Assembly (NCBI RefSeq): GCF_022213955.1
Contig: NZ_JAKNTW010000028.1
Location: 103,543 to 167,542 of the forward strand
Length of the DNA: 64,000 nt
From: Dolomitihabitans soli
Lineage (GTDB): Bacteria; Actinomycetota; Actinomycetes; Streptosporangiales; Streptosporangiaceae
Direction of reading: 5' to 3'
The position numbers and the translations under genes were made by a program. Shown in pieces: positions 7,359-16,459 of the stretch (its first letter is position 1; the number at the start of each line of letters is the position of its first letter). The notes beneath the pieces are model-generated. The model ran no database searches and was not told where the DNA came from. It saw only the letters and a list, made by a program, of their open reading frames with translations.

Positions 7359-10336
7359 CACTTGTTCTCCCTATCGACTGCTGATGACGTCTCGCCCGCC
7401 TCCGCGCGCCCCCGGCGTACTCCCTGCTGGAAGCTCGACAGGCGGCTGCGCACCCGCTCGGGCGAGCGCACGGGCGGCGGTTGGCCGGCTGGTGCGGGCG
7501 ATGGTTTCACGGTGCCCGGGACCAGGTTGGCCTTGGGCACCCGGCGCGGCAGGCCGGACACGGTCACGCCGCCCTCGGCCGGCGTCGCCGCCGCGTCGGC
7601 CGCGGCCCAGCCGGTGTCCCCGGGAGAGTTCCACGGGTCCTGCGGCGCGGCCACGGGTTCCTCTGGCGCGAGCTCGGTGGGGCCCGTGGGGTCTCCCTTG
7701 AACCAGCCGGACTCGACGGCGGCGAAGATCGGCAGGAACTCCTCGGGGTCCAGCGCCGAGCCGGACCACGACTCCTGCGCCGGGCCCTCCGGCCAGGGGC
7801 TGCCGGGCGGACGCGGTGCGGGCAGCGCCTGGGCCGTCGGCCAGGGATCGACGGGGTTGTCCCGAGCCGACCACAGATCCGCCGGCCCGGCGGGCCCGGT
7901 CGGGGACGATCCCATATCCGGCGGCGCCGCGCGGTCGACCGGGGAAGCCCACCGGTCCGCCGTCCCGGCGGGCCCGGGATCCGCCGTCTCCGGACGACGC
8001 GTCGGGGACGACCACAGATCCCCCGTCCCGGCGGGCCCCGTCGCGGACGACCACAGACCCCCCGTGCCGGCGGGCCCCGTCGGGGAGGAGCCCGGATCCG
8101 GCGGCCCCGCTCGATCGGCGGGTCCGGCGGCCGGGGACGGCCACGGGTCCAGTGCCCCCGCGCGATCGGCGGGCCCGGCGGCCGGGGACGACCGCGGGTC
8201 GGGCGGCCGCGCCGGGTCGGCGGGCTTCTCCGTGGCGGTCCACAGGTCCGGCGTGCCGGTGGGCTTGCGCCGGGACGACCGAGGCTCCGGCTTCGCCGGC
8301 TTGTTGTCCAGGGCCGGCCAGGGGTCTGCGGGCTTGATGGGCGCGGCCCACAGGTCGTTCAGCGCGGAGGCGGACAACATGGGGGCCTGCAGCGGCGACG
8401 GCCTGCTCGGCATCGCCTCCGCGACCAGGTGGCCGGGGAGCATGATGACGGCGCTCAGGCCGCCGATCTCCCCCGCTCTCAGCTGGACCCGGATCCCGTG
8501 CCGCATCGCCAGGCGGCCGACCACGAACAGCCCCATCCGGCGGGCGACCGCCAGGTCGACGGCGGGCGGGGTGGCGAGCCGCTCGTTGGCCTCGGCCAGT
8601 TCCTCCGCGTTCATGCCGATGCCGGAGTCGGTCACGGCGATGAGGATGCCGCCCGCGTCCCCGCCGTTGCTGGACACCACGACCTCCGTGTCCGCCGGGG
8701 AGAAGTAGATCGCGTTCTCGATCAGCTCGGCGACCAGGTGGACCACGTCGCTGACGGACTGCCCGACGATCGTGCTGCCCGCGGCCACCTGGACGGTCAC
8801 CCGCTCGTAGTTCTCGACCTCGGAGACGGCGGCCCGTACGACGTCGGGCAGGGGCACCGGGTCGCTCCACCGTCTGGACTGCTCCTGACCGGCCAGGACC
8901 AGCAGGTTCTCGCTGTTGCGCCGCATCCGGGTGGCCAGGTGGTCGAGCCGGAAGAGGCTGGCCAGCCGGCCGTCGTCCTGCTCGCCCTGCTCCAGGTCGT
9001 CGATGAGGTCGATCTGGCGCTCCACCAGGGTCTGGGACCTGCGGGAGAGGTTGACGAACATCGCGTTGACGTTGCTGCGCAGCTTCGCCTCGTCGGCCGC
9101 CAGCCGTACGGCCTCGCGGTGGACCTCGTCGAAGGCGCGCGCGACCTCGCCGATCTCGTCGCGGGAGGCGACGCCGATGGAGGGCACCTCGACGGGCGGG
9201 GCGTGCTCGCCGGCCTCGCGGAGCACCCGGACGGTCTCGGGGAGGCGGGTTCCGGCGATCTGCAGGGCCTCGCCGCGGAGCCGCCGCAGCGGGCGGACCA
9301 GGCTGCCCGCCACCATGAGGGTCACCAGCACCACCACGGCGAGGATGATCAGGATCAGCGCGCCCGAGAGCATGGCGTTGCGCTGCTCGGTCCCCTCCAG
9401 GTCCTTGGTGCGGCGGACGACGGCGTCGCCGAGGCCCTGTTCGACGGTCCGCATGCCGTTCACGATCGCCGTGGCGGAGTCGAACCAGAGGCGTACCTCG
9501 TCGCGGCGGAGGTTGTCGAGGTCACCGATGCCGCGTCCCTCGCGCAGCCGGGCGACGACCAAGGCGCGCAGGGCGTCGGCGCGCTCCACCTGCTGGCCGC
9601 TCACCGCGGTCCGGTAGCGCTCGGCGTCGGCGGGCGTGGCCTCGGCGGTGAAGGTCGCCAGTTCGCTCTCCTGGGCGTTCCACGCGCCCAGGAAGTCGGT
9701 CAGGTCGTCGTAGTCGAAGCGGCCCTCGACCAGGGCCACGGTGAGGATGCCGCGTTGCCGGGCCACCTGCTCCTTGGCCCGGGTGAGCGCGCCGAGCGCG
9801 GTCGCGTCGGCGACCAGGCGCTCGTCGTCCTTGCCCAGTTCGTCGTGGAGGGTGGCGAAGTCGGTGATCATTCTGGTGTACATGCCGAGGGCGGCGCGCG
9901 GCAGCACTTGGCTCTCCACGATCAGCTTGCGCAGGCCGGGCAGACCGTTGAGCCAGCGGGTGACGGTCGCGACCTCCTCGCGCGCCCGGACCCCGTGCCC
10001 GTCGCCGATCGCGATCATGCCGTCCCGCACCCGGGCCAGCGCCCGGTCCACGACCACTCGCTGCTTCTTGACCAGGGTGAACCTGGCCGGGCGGTGCCGG
10101 TCGGCGATGTACCAGGCGGTGAGGTCGCGCTCCTGGGCGACCTCGTGGGACAGGGTGGCGAGCCGCTCGACGACCGAGGCGACCTCCGCCATCCGCCGGT
10201 AGCCCCCGGCGGTGGCGAGCGCCGTGGTGAGCTGCAGGCCGGTCAGGAGGACGGCCACGGCTGTCGGCAGCACGATCAGCGCCATGAGCCTCGGCCGGAC
10301 CCGCCAGTTGCGCATGTGGAGAAGTTCCTTGCTCAT
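7358..10336 (-). CDS. cvnA: Conservon 1 sensor histidine kinase-like protein with nitrate/nitrite-sensing domain (CvnA-type)
   Basis: Membrane sensor of about 992 residues. Order: short cytoplasmic NWRVRPRL, membrane helix (~20-42), extracytoplasmic helical NIT-type sensing region (~45-320), second helix (ALILIILAVVVLVTLMVAG), HAMP-like segment, dimerisation helix with FVNLSRRSQTLVERQ and DHLATRMRRNSENLLVLAG, then an HATPase with ELIENAIYFSP and DSGIGM. The last ~330 residues are a Pro/Gly/Trp-rich tail with repeated PAGTGDLWSS-like units, ending in GLPRRVPKANLVPG and QGVRRGRAE. Starts at 10351, 10336 and 10315 are possible; AAGGAA favours 10315. The gene abuts the upstream aldehyde dehydrogenase. 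Confidence 0.9.
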   Translation of the reverse strand: MSKELLHMRNWRVRPRLMALIVLPTAVAVLLTGLQLTTALATAGGYRRMAEVASVVERLATLSHEVAQERDLTAWYIADRHRPARFTLVKKQRVVVDRALARVRDGMIAIGDGHGVRAREEVATVTRWLNGLPGLRKLIVESQVLPRAALGMYTRMITDFATLHDELGKDDERLVADATALGALTRAKEQVARQRGILTVALVEGRFDYDDLTDFLGAWNAQESELATFTAEATPADAERYRTAVSGQQVERADALRALVVARLREGRGIGDLDNLRRDEVRLWFDSATAIVNGMRTVEQGLGDAVVRRTKDLEGTEQRNAMLSGALILIILAVVVLVTLMVAGSLVRPLRRLRGEALQIAGTRLPETVRVLREAGEHAPPVEVPSIGVASRDEIGEVARAFDEVHREAVRLAADEAKLRSNVNAMFVNLSRRSQTLVERQIDLIDDLEQGEQDDGRLASLFRLDHLATRMRRNSENLLVLAGQEQSRRWSDPVPLPDVVRAAVSEVENYERVTVQVAAGSTIVGQSVSDVVHLVAELIENAIYFSPADTEVVVSSNGGDAGGILIAVTDSGIGMNAEELAEANERLATPPAVDLAVARRMGLFVVGRLAMRHGIRVQLRAGEIGGLSAVIMLPGHLVAEAMPSRPSPLQAPMLSASALNDLWAAPIKPADPWPALDNKPAKPEPRSSRRKPTGTPDLWTATEKPADPARPPDPRSSPAAGPADRAGALDPWPSPAAGPADRAGPPDPGSSPTGPAGTGGLWSSATGPAGTGDLWSSPTRRPETADPGPAGTADRWASPVDRAAPPDMGSSPTGPAGPADLWSARDNPVDPWPTAQALPAPRPPGSPWPEGPAQESWSGSALDPEEFLPIFAAVESGWFKGDPTGPTELAPEEPVAAPQDPWNSPGDTGWAAADAAATPAEGGVTVSGLPRRVPKANLVPGTVKPSPAPAGQPPPVRSPERVRSRLSSFQQGVRRGRAEAGETSSAVDRENK

Positions 10337-10351
10337 GTGATGGGCCCCCAT

Positions 10352-11758
10352 CTAAGCGGGCCGGAAAGAGTCGTGCGGCACGGGGGCCGCATGTTTGATC
10401 ATCAGATGCCGGGTCACGGAGTACTCCTGGACGGCCTCCTGGCTCATGTCCTTGCCGAAGCCGCTGCCCTTCACGCCGCCGTGCGGCGCCTCGGAGGCGA
10501 TGGGCAGATGGTCGTTGATCCAGGTCACGCCCACGTTGAGGCGGTGCGCGACACGCAGGGCCCTGGCCACGTCACGCGACCAGACCGAGGAGGCCAGGCC
10601 GTAGCGGGTGTCGTCGGCCAGCCGTACGGCCTCGTCCTCGCCGTCGAACGGCAGCGCCACCAGGACGGGGCCGAACAGTTCGCCCTGCACGATCTCGCTG
10701 TCCTGCGCGGCGTCGGCGACCAGGGTCGGCGGGTAGTACCAGCCGGGGCCACTGGGGACGGTTCCACCGTGCAGCACCCGCGCGCCCCCGGCCACGGCGC
10801 GCTCGACGAAGCCGTGGACCCGGTCGCGGTGCGCGGCCGAGATCAGCGGCCCGATGTCGGTGGCGGGGTCGTGGGGGTCGCCCGCCGTGATCCCCGCGAG
10901 GGTGGCGCGGAGGGCTTCGACCGCCTCGCCGTAGATCGCGCGTTCGATGTAGACGCGGGTCGCGGCGGTGCAGTCCTGCCCGGTGTTGTACGTCGCGCCC
11001 ATCGCCACGCCGTGCGCCATCTCGGCGAGGTCGGCGTCGCCGAAGACCAGCGCGGGGGCCTTGCCGCCGAGTTCCAGATGGACCCGCTTGAGCGAGCCCG
11101 CCGCCCCCGCCATCACCGACCGGCCGGTCTCGGTGGAGCCAGTGACGCTGACCATGTCCACACCCGGGTCGGTGACCAGCGCGTGGCCCACCTCCGCGTC
11201 GCCGGTGACGACCTGGACGAGCCCCTCGGGGGCGCCCGCCTCGGCGATCAGCTCGGCCAGGCGGAGCGTGCCGCGCGGGGTCTGCGGCGCGGGCTTGATC
11301 ACCACCGCGTTGCCGGCGGCCAGGGCGGGCCCGAGCTTCCAGACGGCCATCACGAACGGGAAGTTCCACGGCGCGATCGAGCCGACGACGCCAACCGGCC
11401 GGCGCAGCAGCACCGAGGTGTAGCCGGCGCTGAACACGCCCGCCCCCGTGCCGTCGAGCGAGCGCGCCGCCCCGGCGAAGAAGCGCAGGTTGTCGGCGGC
11501 GAAGGGCAGTTCCCCTTCGCGGAACACCGGCACCGGCTTGCCCGTCTCCTCGACCTCCAGCCGGGTCAGCTCCGCCGCGTCGGCCTCCACCAGGTCGGCC
11601 AGGCGGAGCAGCACCCTGGCCCGCTCGCCCGGCGTGGCCCCCGCCCACTCCTCGAAGGCGGCCCTGGCCGCCCGTACGGCGGAGCCGACCTCCGCGGCGG
11701 GCGTGTCGGGAACCTCCGCGACCGGGCGGCCGGTGGCGGGGTCGATCAGCTCACGCAT
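10352..11758 (-). CDS. Gamma-aminobutyraldehyde dehydrogenase-like aldehyde dehydrogenase
   Basis: NAD-dependent aldehyde dehydrogenase of 468 residues. Catalytic residues are visible: N132 in APWNFP, E229 in HLELGGKAPA and C263 in NTGQDCTAATR. The QDC triplet and surrounding residues resemble E. coli PatD/YdcW, which oxidises 4-aminobutyraldehyde from putrescine to GABA. This fits the potABCD-type polyamine importer 2 kb away. Start ATG 11758 overlaps the glycosyltransferase stop by eight bases. Its stop directly abuts a possible cvnA ATG. A betaine-aldehyde or other aminoaldehyde substrate cannot be excluded. Confidence 0.88.
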   Translation of the reverse strand: MRELIDPATGRPVAEVPDTPAAEVGSAVRAARAAFEEWAGATPGERARVLLRLADLVEADAAELTRLEVEETGKPVPVFREGELPFAADNLRFFAGAARSLDGTGAGVFSAGYTSVLLRRPVGVVGSIAPWNFPFVMAVWKLGPALAAGNAVVIKPAPQTPRGTLRLAELIAEAGAPEGLVQVVTGDAEVGHALVTDPGVDMVSVTGSTETGRSVMAGAAGSLKRVHLELGGKAPALVFGDADLAEMAHGVAMGATYNTGQDCTAATRVYIERAIYGEAVEALRATLAGITAGDPHDPATDIGPLISAAHRDRVHGFVERAVAGGARVLHGGTVPSGPGWYYPPTLVADAAQDSEIVQGELFGPVLVALPFDGEDEAVRLADDTRYGLASSVWSRDVARALRVAHRLNVGVTWINDHLPIASEAPHGGVKGSGFGKDMSQEAVQEYSVTRHLMIKHAAPVPHDSFRPA

Positions 11759-13034
11759 GCGGTGTCTCGGCGCGGGCGGCCCGCTCGATCAGGTCGGCAC
11801 TCTTGCGCAGCCCGTCGCGACCGCGGATCTCGGCGCCGGCGTCCGCGAGCCGGGCACGCAGGCCGGTGTCCCCGATCAGGGTCGCGAGGGCGCCGGTGAG
11901 CTCCTCGTCGGTGAAGGTGTAGGTGGGCAGTCGCACGCCGAAGCCCAGCTCGTGCATCCGCTGGGCGTTGTCGTACTGGTCCCAGAAGAGCGGCAGCAGG
12001 ATCATCGGCTTGCCGAAGTGCAGGGCTTCGGTGGTGGTGTTGTTGCCGCCGTGCGTGATCACCAGGTCGACCTGCGGGATGACCTTCGTCTGCGGGACGA
12101 ACTCGGCGCCCCACATGTTGGCGGCGAGGGTGATCTCCTTGTGCAGCGGGCCCATCGAGACGATGTAGCGGTGCGGGGTGGTGCCCAGCACGTCGATCAC
12201 CCGCTGCATGAGCGCCACGTCGGCGGAGCCGAGCGAACCGAGCGAGAAGTAGACGAGCGCGCCCTCCCCCGCCAGGGAGCCGGGGATCTCGAACTCCTCG
12301 TCGGTCTCGCGCACCGAGGAGTCGAGGCGGTGCCAGGAGGGGCCGAGCGGCCGGGCCTCGGTGTAGTCGGCGATCTCCGGGTAGACGTAGAGGTTCACGT
12401 CGCCCTCGTGGATGAAGTCGAGGTCGGGCAGCGGCGGGGCGCCCTGCTCGCGTGACCAGGCGTCGAAGGCGGCCCAGAGCTCGCGGTGGGTGCGGTCGTA
12501 CTCGGCGCGGAACGCGGCCCAGCCGGTCCCGTCGGCGGGCAGGCCGGAGAAGACCGGCGCCACGCCCTCGCCGCGCGCCTCCAGCGGGTTGCAGGACACG
12601 ATGCGGACGAACGGCTTGCCCGCGGTGAGCAGGGCGGGGAAGGTGATGACGTTGTCCTCGACGATGACGTCCGGCCGTACCCGCTCGATGATCTCCTTGA
12701 GCTGCGGCTCGCAGTACTTCACGCCGTCGATCAGCGCGTCCCAGATGGGCTTGGTGACCGTTTCGAGCTGCTCCGCGGTGGTCTTGCGGTACTCCGGGGC
12801 GGTGTCGCGGATGAAGTCCTTCCAGAACTGGCCGGCGTCCTGCTCCTCCTCGGCGGGCGGGGCGAGGTCCACCAGGTCCTCCTCGAAGCCGAGGGCCGTG
12901 AGCTTGCCCTGCCACGACGATTCGGCCGCGAACACGACCCGGTGGCCGCGCCGGCGCAGGATGTCGCCGATGCCGACGCAGTTGTTCGTGGGCCCGTAGG
13001 CGCTTTCCGGCACGAAGAGGATCGTGAGGGACAT
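11751..13034 (-). CDS. Family 1 (MGT-type) glycosyltransferase
   Basis: UDP/NDP-sugar-dependent glycosyltransferase of 427 residues with the GT-B fold. The C-terminal donor-binding signature is clear: FVPQTKVIPQVDLVITHGG, then NNTTTEALHFGKPMILLPLFWDQYDNAQR. The N-terminal acceptor domain contains the GHRVVFA region. Macrolide-inactivating and natural-product glycosyltransferases belong here; the acceptor is unknown. GGAGG (13039-13043) lies four bases before ATG 13034. It is the first gene of a minus-strand run continuing through the aminobutyraldehyde dehydrogenase into conservon 1, so it may act on a polyamine-related metabolite (inference only). Confidence 0.88.
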   Translation of the reverse strand: MSLTILFVPESAYGPTNNCVGIGDILRRRGHRVVFAAESSWQGKLTALGFEEDLVDLAPPAEEEQDAGQFWKDFIRDTAPEYRKTTAEQLETVTKPIWDALIDGVKYCEPQLKEIIERVRPDVIVEDNVITFPALLTAGKPFVRIVSCNPLEARGEGVAPVFSGLPADGTGWAAFRAEYDRTHRELWAAFDAWSREQGAPPLPDLDFIHEGDVNLYVYPEIADYTEARPLGPSWHRLDSSVRETDEEFEIPGSLAGEGALVYFSLGSLGSADVALMQRVIDVLGTTPHRYIVSMGPLHKEITLAANMWGAEFVPQTKVIPQVDLVITHGGNNTTTEALHFGKPMILLPLFWDQYDNAQRMHELGFGVRLPTYTFTDEELTGALATLIGDTGLRARLADAGAEIRGRDGLRKSADLIERAARAETPHA

Positions 13035-13132
13035 CAGACCTCCAGATTCTTTGAAGATGAGTTCAGTTCATGAGCTGGCGAAAACGCGGACGCCGCGCCA
13101 GTATGTAGTTCTGGACAGACGGGGGTCTCCAG
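13035..13132. promoter_or_regulatory. Divergent promoter region, glycosyltransferase/TetR
   Basis: Short region between the divergent glycosyltransferase and tetR genes. It contains AT-richer sequence and an imperfect 12-bp dyad AGTTCATGAGCT (13065-13076, two mismatches), a weak candidate for a TetR-family operator. No clear -10/-35 pair was recognised. Confidence 0.3.
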
Positions 13133-13789
13133 GTGAATCTCCATCACCATGCAGATGACCGATCGGGGAGGCGAGCCGGGGTGACGCGCAAGAGCCGGGT
13201 CGAGCGCCGTCAGGATCTCATCGCGGCGGCCGGGCGGGCGATCGTCAGGCACGGCCTCGGCGGCGTGCACCTCAACCATGTCGCCGCGGAGGCCGGGCTG
13301 ACCTCCGGCGCGGTCCTCTACCACTACCCCGATCTCTCCGACCTGCTGGTGGAGGCCCACCACGCCGGCATGGAGCGTTTCTACGAGGTGCGCAGGAAGC
13401 GCCTCGAAGGACTGAGTGACCCGGTGGACAAACTGGTCGTAACAGTACGCTCCGGACTGCCGCACGGGCCCGACGACCCCGACGTGCTGCTGCTCAACGA
13501 GCTGGGCGGCGCCGCGGCCCGCAACCGGATGTACGCGCTGCTGCTCACCACGCTCTACGACCGCCAGGTGTCGATGTACCAGAGCATCCTCGACACCGGC
13601 CAGGCCATCGGCGCCTTCACCCTCGCCGGCGACTCCCTGACGATCGCCCGCAACCTGGTCGCCCTCGAAGACGCGTACGGCTACCGCATCACCGCCAGGC
13701 ACCCGGTGATCGGACCACAGGAGGCGGCGGAGCTCATACTGGCCTACGCCAGGACCGCGACGGGCAACCCGCTGAAGAGTGTTCACTGA
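13133..13789 (+). CDS. TetR family transcriptional regulator
   Basis: DNA-binding repressor-type protein. The helix-turn-helix GGVHLNHVAAEAGLTSGAVLYHYPD is in the first quarter, followed by an all-helical ligand-binding domain. The full frame encodes 218 residues from 13133. GTG 13181 is better placed behind GGGGAG (13165-13170), giving 202 residues that begin TRKSRVERRQDLIAAA, and may be the true start. It sits between the aminobutyraldehyde dehydrogenase/glycosyltransferase operon (divergent) and the polyamine importer (convergent), so it plausibly regulates polyamine use. The ligand is not known. Confidence 0.9.
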   Translation: MNLHHHADDRSGRRAGVTRKSRVERRQDLIAAAGRAIVRHGLGGVHLNHVAAEAGLTSGAVLYHYPDLSDLLVEAHHAGMERFYEVRRKRLEGLSDPVDKLVVTVRSGLPHGPDDPDVLLLNELGGAAARNRMYALLLTTLYDRQVSMYQSILDTGQAIGAFTLAGDSLTIARNLVALEDAYGYRITARHPVIGPQEAAELILAYARTATGNPLKSVH

Positions 13790-14814
13790 GCGATCAGCAC
13801 CGCGTCGCCGGCCGCCCAGCCGAGCGAGACCGGCGAGCCCGAGGTCACCCTGGTGGCCCCCTGCGTCGCCACCAGCACCGGGCCGGACCGTCCTTCGACA
13901 CCGACCGAGACGTGCGACACCCCGCCGTAGAAGCTGACGTCCACCACCACCCCGGACAGCCTCCCGCCCTCGCCGATCCGCACCTTCTCCGGCCGTACGG
14001 CGAGCAGCACCGGAGTGCCCGGGGCCACGTCCGCGTCGCAGGGCAGCAGGCCGATCCCGGGCACGTCCACGCCGCCCTCGCCCGCCGTGCCCGTGAAGAG
14101 GTTGTTGGCCCCGACGAAGTCGGCGACGAAGGGCGTGCCCGGCCGCTCGTAAAGGGTGACGGGCGCGTCGATCTGCTCCACCCTGCCCTCCTTGAAGACC
14201 GCGATCCGGTCGGCGAGCGACATCGCCTCCTCCTGGTCGTGGGTGACCACGACGAAGGTGATGCCGACCTCGTTCTGCAGCCGCTTGAGCTCCAGCTGCA
14301 TCTCCGCGCGCACCTTCTTGTCCAGGGCGGACAGCGGCTCGTCGAGCAGCAGCACGCGGGGCCGCTTGACGATGGCCCTGGCCAGTGCCACCCGCTGGCG
14401 CTGACCGCCGGACAACCGGTGCGGCCGGCGCCCGGCCTCGGCCGTCAGCCCGACGGTCTCCAGCACGTCGTGCACCCGTCTCCGGACCTCCGCACGGCCG
14501 AGCCTCTCGCGTTCCAGGCCGTAGGCGACGTTCTTGGCCACGGTCATGTGCGGGAACAGCGCGTACGACTGGAACATCAGGTTGACCGGCCTGCGGTGCG
14601 GCGGCAGGGCGAGCAGGTCGGCTCCGTCGAGCGTGACCCGGCCCCCGTCGGGCGACTCGAAGCCGGCCAGGATGCGCAGCAGCGTGGTCTTGCCGCAGCC
14701 GCTCGGCCCGAGCAGCGCGAAGAACTCGCCCTGCCGGATCTCCAGCGAGACGCCGGCCAGCGCCGTGACGTCGCCGAAGCTACGGCTGACGTCCTGGATG
14801 TGGAGCGATGTCAC
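13783..14814 (-). CDS. potA: Spermidine/putrescine-type ABC transporter ATP-binding protein
   Basis: Importer ATPase of 343 residues. Walker A GPSGCGKT is at ~36-43, followed by the signature LSGGQRQRVALARAI and Walker B VLLLDEP. A C-terminal TOBE-like region (LLAVRPEKVRIGEGG) is typical of PotA/CUT1-type ATPases. The frame is open to 15450, but GTG 14814 overlaps the upstream permease stop (GTGA) and gives the normal N-terminus TSLHIQDVSRSFGD. Last gene of the operon potD-potB-potC-potA. Its end overlaps the convergent tetR end by seven bases. Confidence 0.92.
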   Translation of the reverse strand: MTSLHIQDVSRSFGDVTALAGVSLEIRQGEFFALLGPSGCGKTTLLRILAGFESPDGGRVTLDGADLLALPPHRRPVNLMFQSYALFPHMTVAKNVAYGLERERLGRAEVRRRVHDVLETVGLTAEAGRRPHRLSGGQRQRVALARAIVKRPRVLLLDEPLSALDKKVRAEMQLELKRLQNEVGITFVVVTHDQEEAMSLADRIAVFKEGRVEQIDAPVTLYERPGTPFVADFVGANNLFTGTAGEGGVDVPGIGLLPCDADVAPGTPVLLAVRPEKVRIGEGGRLSGVVVDVSFYGGVSHVSVGVEGRSGPVLVATQGATRVTSGSPVSLGWAAGDAVLIAQ

Positions 14815-15584
14815 GAGAACGACTCCGTAAGTCGGGTCATCCGCTGAGCGACGATCACCACGGTGAAGCTCACCGCGAGCAACAGCGTCGCCAGGGCGTT
14901 GATCTCGGGGGTGACCCCGAAACGGACCATCGAGTAGATGACGATGGGCAGGGTCGGCTCGGTCGGCGCGGCCGTGAAGAACGCGATCACGAACTCGTCC
15001 ACCGACAGGGTGAACGCCAGCAGCGCGCCGGCCGCGATGCCCGGGGCGAGCTGCGGCAGGGTGATCCGTGCGAAGGTGGTCAGCGGCCCCGCGCCGAGGT
15101 CGCGGGACGCCTCCTCCAGCGAGGTGTCGGCGTGCGCCAGCCTGGTCCGCACCACCGCGGCGACGAAGGCCATCCCGAAGACGGTGTGCGCCAGCAGCAC
15201 CGAGTGCAGGCCGAGAGTGATCTTGATCGCGCTGTAGAACACCAACAGCCCGATCGCCAGCACCAGGTCGGGCAGCACCGCCGGGAGCAGGCCCACCGCG
15301 TCGAGCAGCCGGGAGCGGGTGTGCCTGGCCAGCCCGACCGCGAGCAGGGTGCCGAGCACGGTGGAGAGAACCGTCGAGCCCGCCGCCACGACCAGCGTGT
15401 TGACCAGCCCCGTGCGGATGTCCGCGTTGCCGGCCAGCTCGCCGTACCACCGGAAGGTGAACCCCTCGAAGGAGAACGGCGAATCGCCCGCGTTGAACGA
15501 GTAGACGACGAGCACCACGATCGGTGCGTAGAGGAAGACGAAGGTGGCCCAGAAGGGCACGTGCAGCAGCCGGGACTCACGCAC
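14811..15584 (-). CDS. potC: Spermidine/putrescine-type ABC transporter permease
   Basis: Inner-membrane permease of 257 residues with about six helices; the N-terminal helix contains ATFVFLYAPIVVLVVYSFN. The EAA loop is DTSLEEASRDLGAGPLTTFARITLP. It corresponds to the second permease (PotC/YdcV type) of polyamine importers. GTG 15584 overlaps the potB end by eight bases, and the stop overlaps the potA start. Confidence 0.91.
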   Translation of the reverse strand: MRESRLLHVPFWATFVFLYAPIVVLVVYSFNAGDSPFSFEGFTFRWYGELAGNADIRTGLVNTLVVAAGSTVLSTVLGTLLAVGLARHTRSRLLDAVGLLPAVLPDLVLAIGLLVFYSAIKITLGLHSVLLAHTVFGMAFVAAVVRTRLAHADTSLEEASRDLGAGPLTTFARITLPQLAPGIAAGALLAFTLSVDEFVIAFFTAAPTEPTLPIVIYSMVRFGVTPEINALATLLLAVSFTVVIVAQRMTRLTESFS

Positions 15585-16449
15585 GGCCGTACCTCCTGGC
15601 CGTCCACGCCTGCGCGAACAACAGCACGAGGAGTACGGCGAGCAGCGCCAGCGCCAGGGTCGCGCCGAACGGCCAGTCCCGCGCCTTGAGGAACTGGTCC
15701 CTGATCAGGTTGCCCACCATGATCGACCGGCCGCCGCCGAGCAGTTCGGGGATGATGAAGTTGCCGAAGCTGGGCACGAAGACGAACAGGCAGCCGGTGA
15801 GCACGCCCGGCATGGTGAGCGGCAGCGTCACCGACACGAAGGTCCTCATCGGGCGCGCGCCCAGGTTGGCCGACGCCTCGCGGAGCTGCGGGTCGAGTCT
15901 CTCGATCGCCGCGTAGAGCGGGAGCACCATGAGCGGCAGGTAGGAGTAGAGCAGCCCGGTGACGATCGTGCCCTGGTTGTAGAGGAGTTCCAGCGGCTCG
16001 TCGATCAGGCCCAGGTCCAGGAGCGTGCTGTTGACCAGGCCGGGTCCGCTGAGCAGGACGATCCAGGCGTAGACGCGGACCAGGAAGTTCGTCCAGAACG
16101 GCAGCACGATCGCCACCAGCGCGATCGTCTTCCACGGCTGCGGCAGCCTGGCGATCAGGTAGGCCGTCGGGTAGCCGAGCAGGAGGGCGAGCAGCGTGGT
16201 GATGACGGCGATCCGGACCGAGCCCAGGACCACGTCGAGGTAGAGCGGGTCGAACAGGCGGGTGAAGTTCTCCGCGGTCGCCTCGTAGACCACCCCGCCG
16301 AAGCGGCCCCTGCGGAAGACCGTGTAGCTGAGCACCAGGGCCAACGGGATCAGCAGGAAACCGGCCAGGTAGGCCAGGCCGGGGCCGAGCAGGACCAGGC
16401 GCGCCGCGATCGGCGCCCGGCCCCGTCTCGTTGGGGAGTCGACGGTCAA
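15577..16449 (-). CDS. potB: Spermidine/putrescine-type ABC transporter permease
   Basis: Permease of 290 residues (PotB/YdcU type) with hydrophobic helices from residue ~20 and the loop RLDPQLREASANLGARPMRTFVSVTLP. The only start in frame is TTG 16449, without a visible ribosome site. An ATGA overlap with the potD stop exists at 16463, but that frame ends after five codons (MSDQR) at a TGA overlapping the TTG. Either translation re-initiates at TTGA, or a one-base change has separated the original start from the gene. The rest of the protein looks intact. Confidence 0.88.
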   Translation of the reverse strand: MTVDSPTRRGRAPIAARLVLLGPGLAYLAGFLLIPLALVLSYTVFRRGRFGGVVYEATAENFTRLFDPLYLDVVLGSVRIAVITTLLALLLGYPTAYLIARLPQPWKTIALVAIVLPFWTNFLVRVYAWIVLLSGPGLVNSTLLDLGLIDEPLELLYNQGTIVTGLLYSYLPLMVLPLYAAIERLDPQLREASANLGARPMRTFVSVTLPLTMPGVLTGCLFVFVPSFGNFIIPELLGGGRSIMVGNLIRDQFLKARDWPFGATLALALLAVLLVLLFAQAWTARRYGRA

Positions 16450-16459
16450 CGCTGGTCGC

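Noticed and set aside
7481..11899. A 1472-codon open frame on the + strand, and other long antisense frames
   Set aside because: It lies opposite the conservon 1 and dehydrogenase genes, is rich in Arg/Gly/His/Pro with no domain, and is a byproduct of high third-position G+C.
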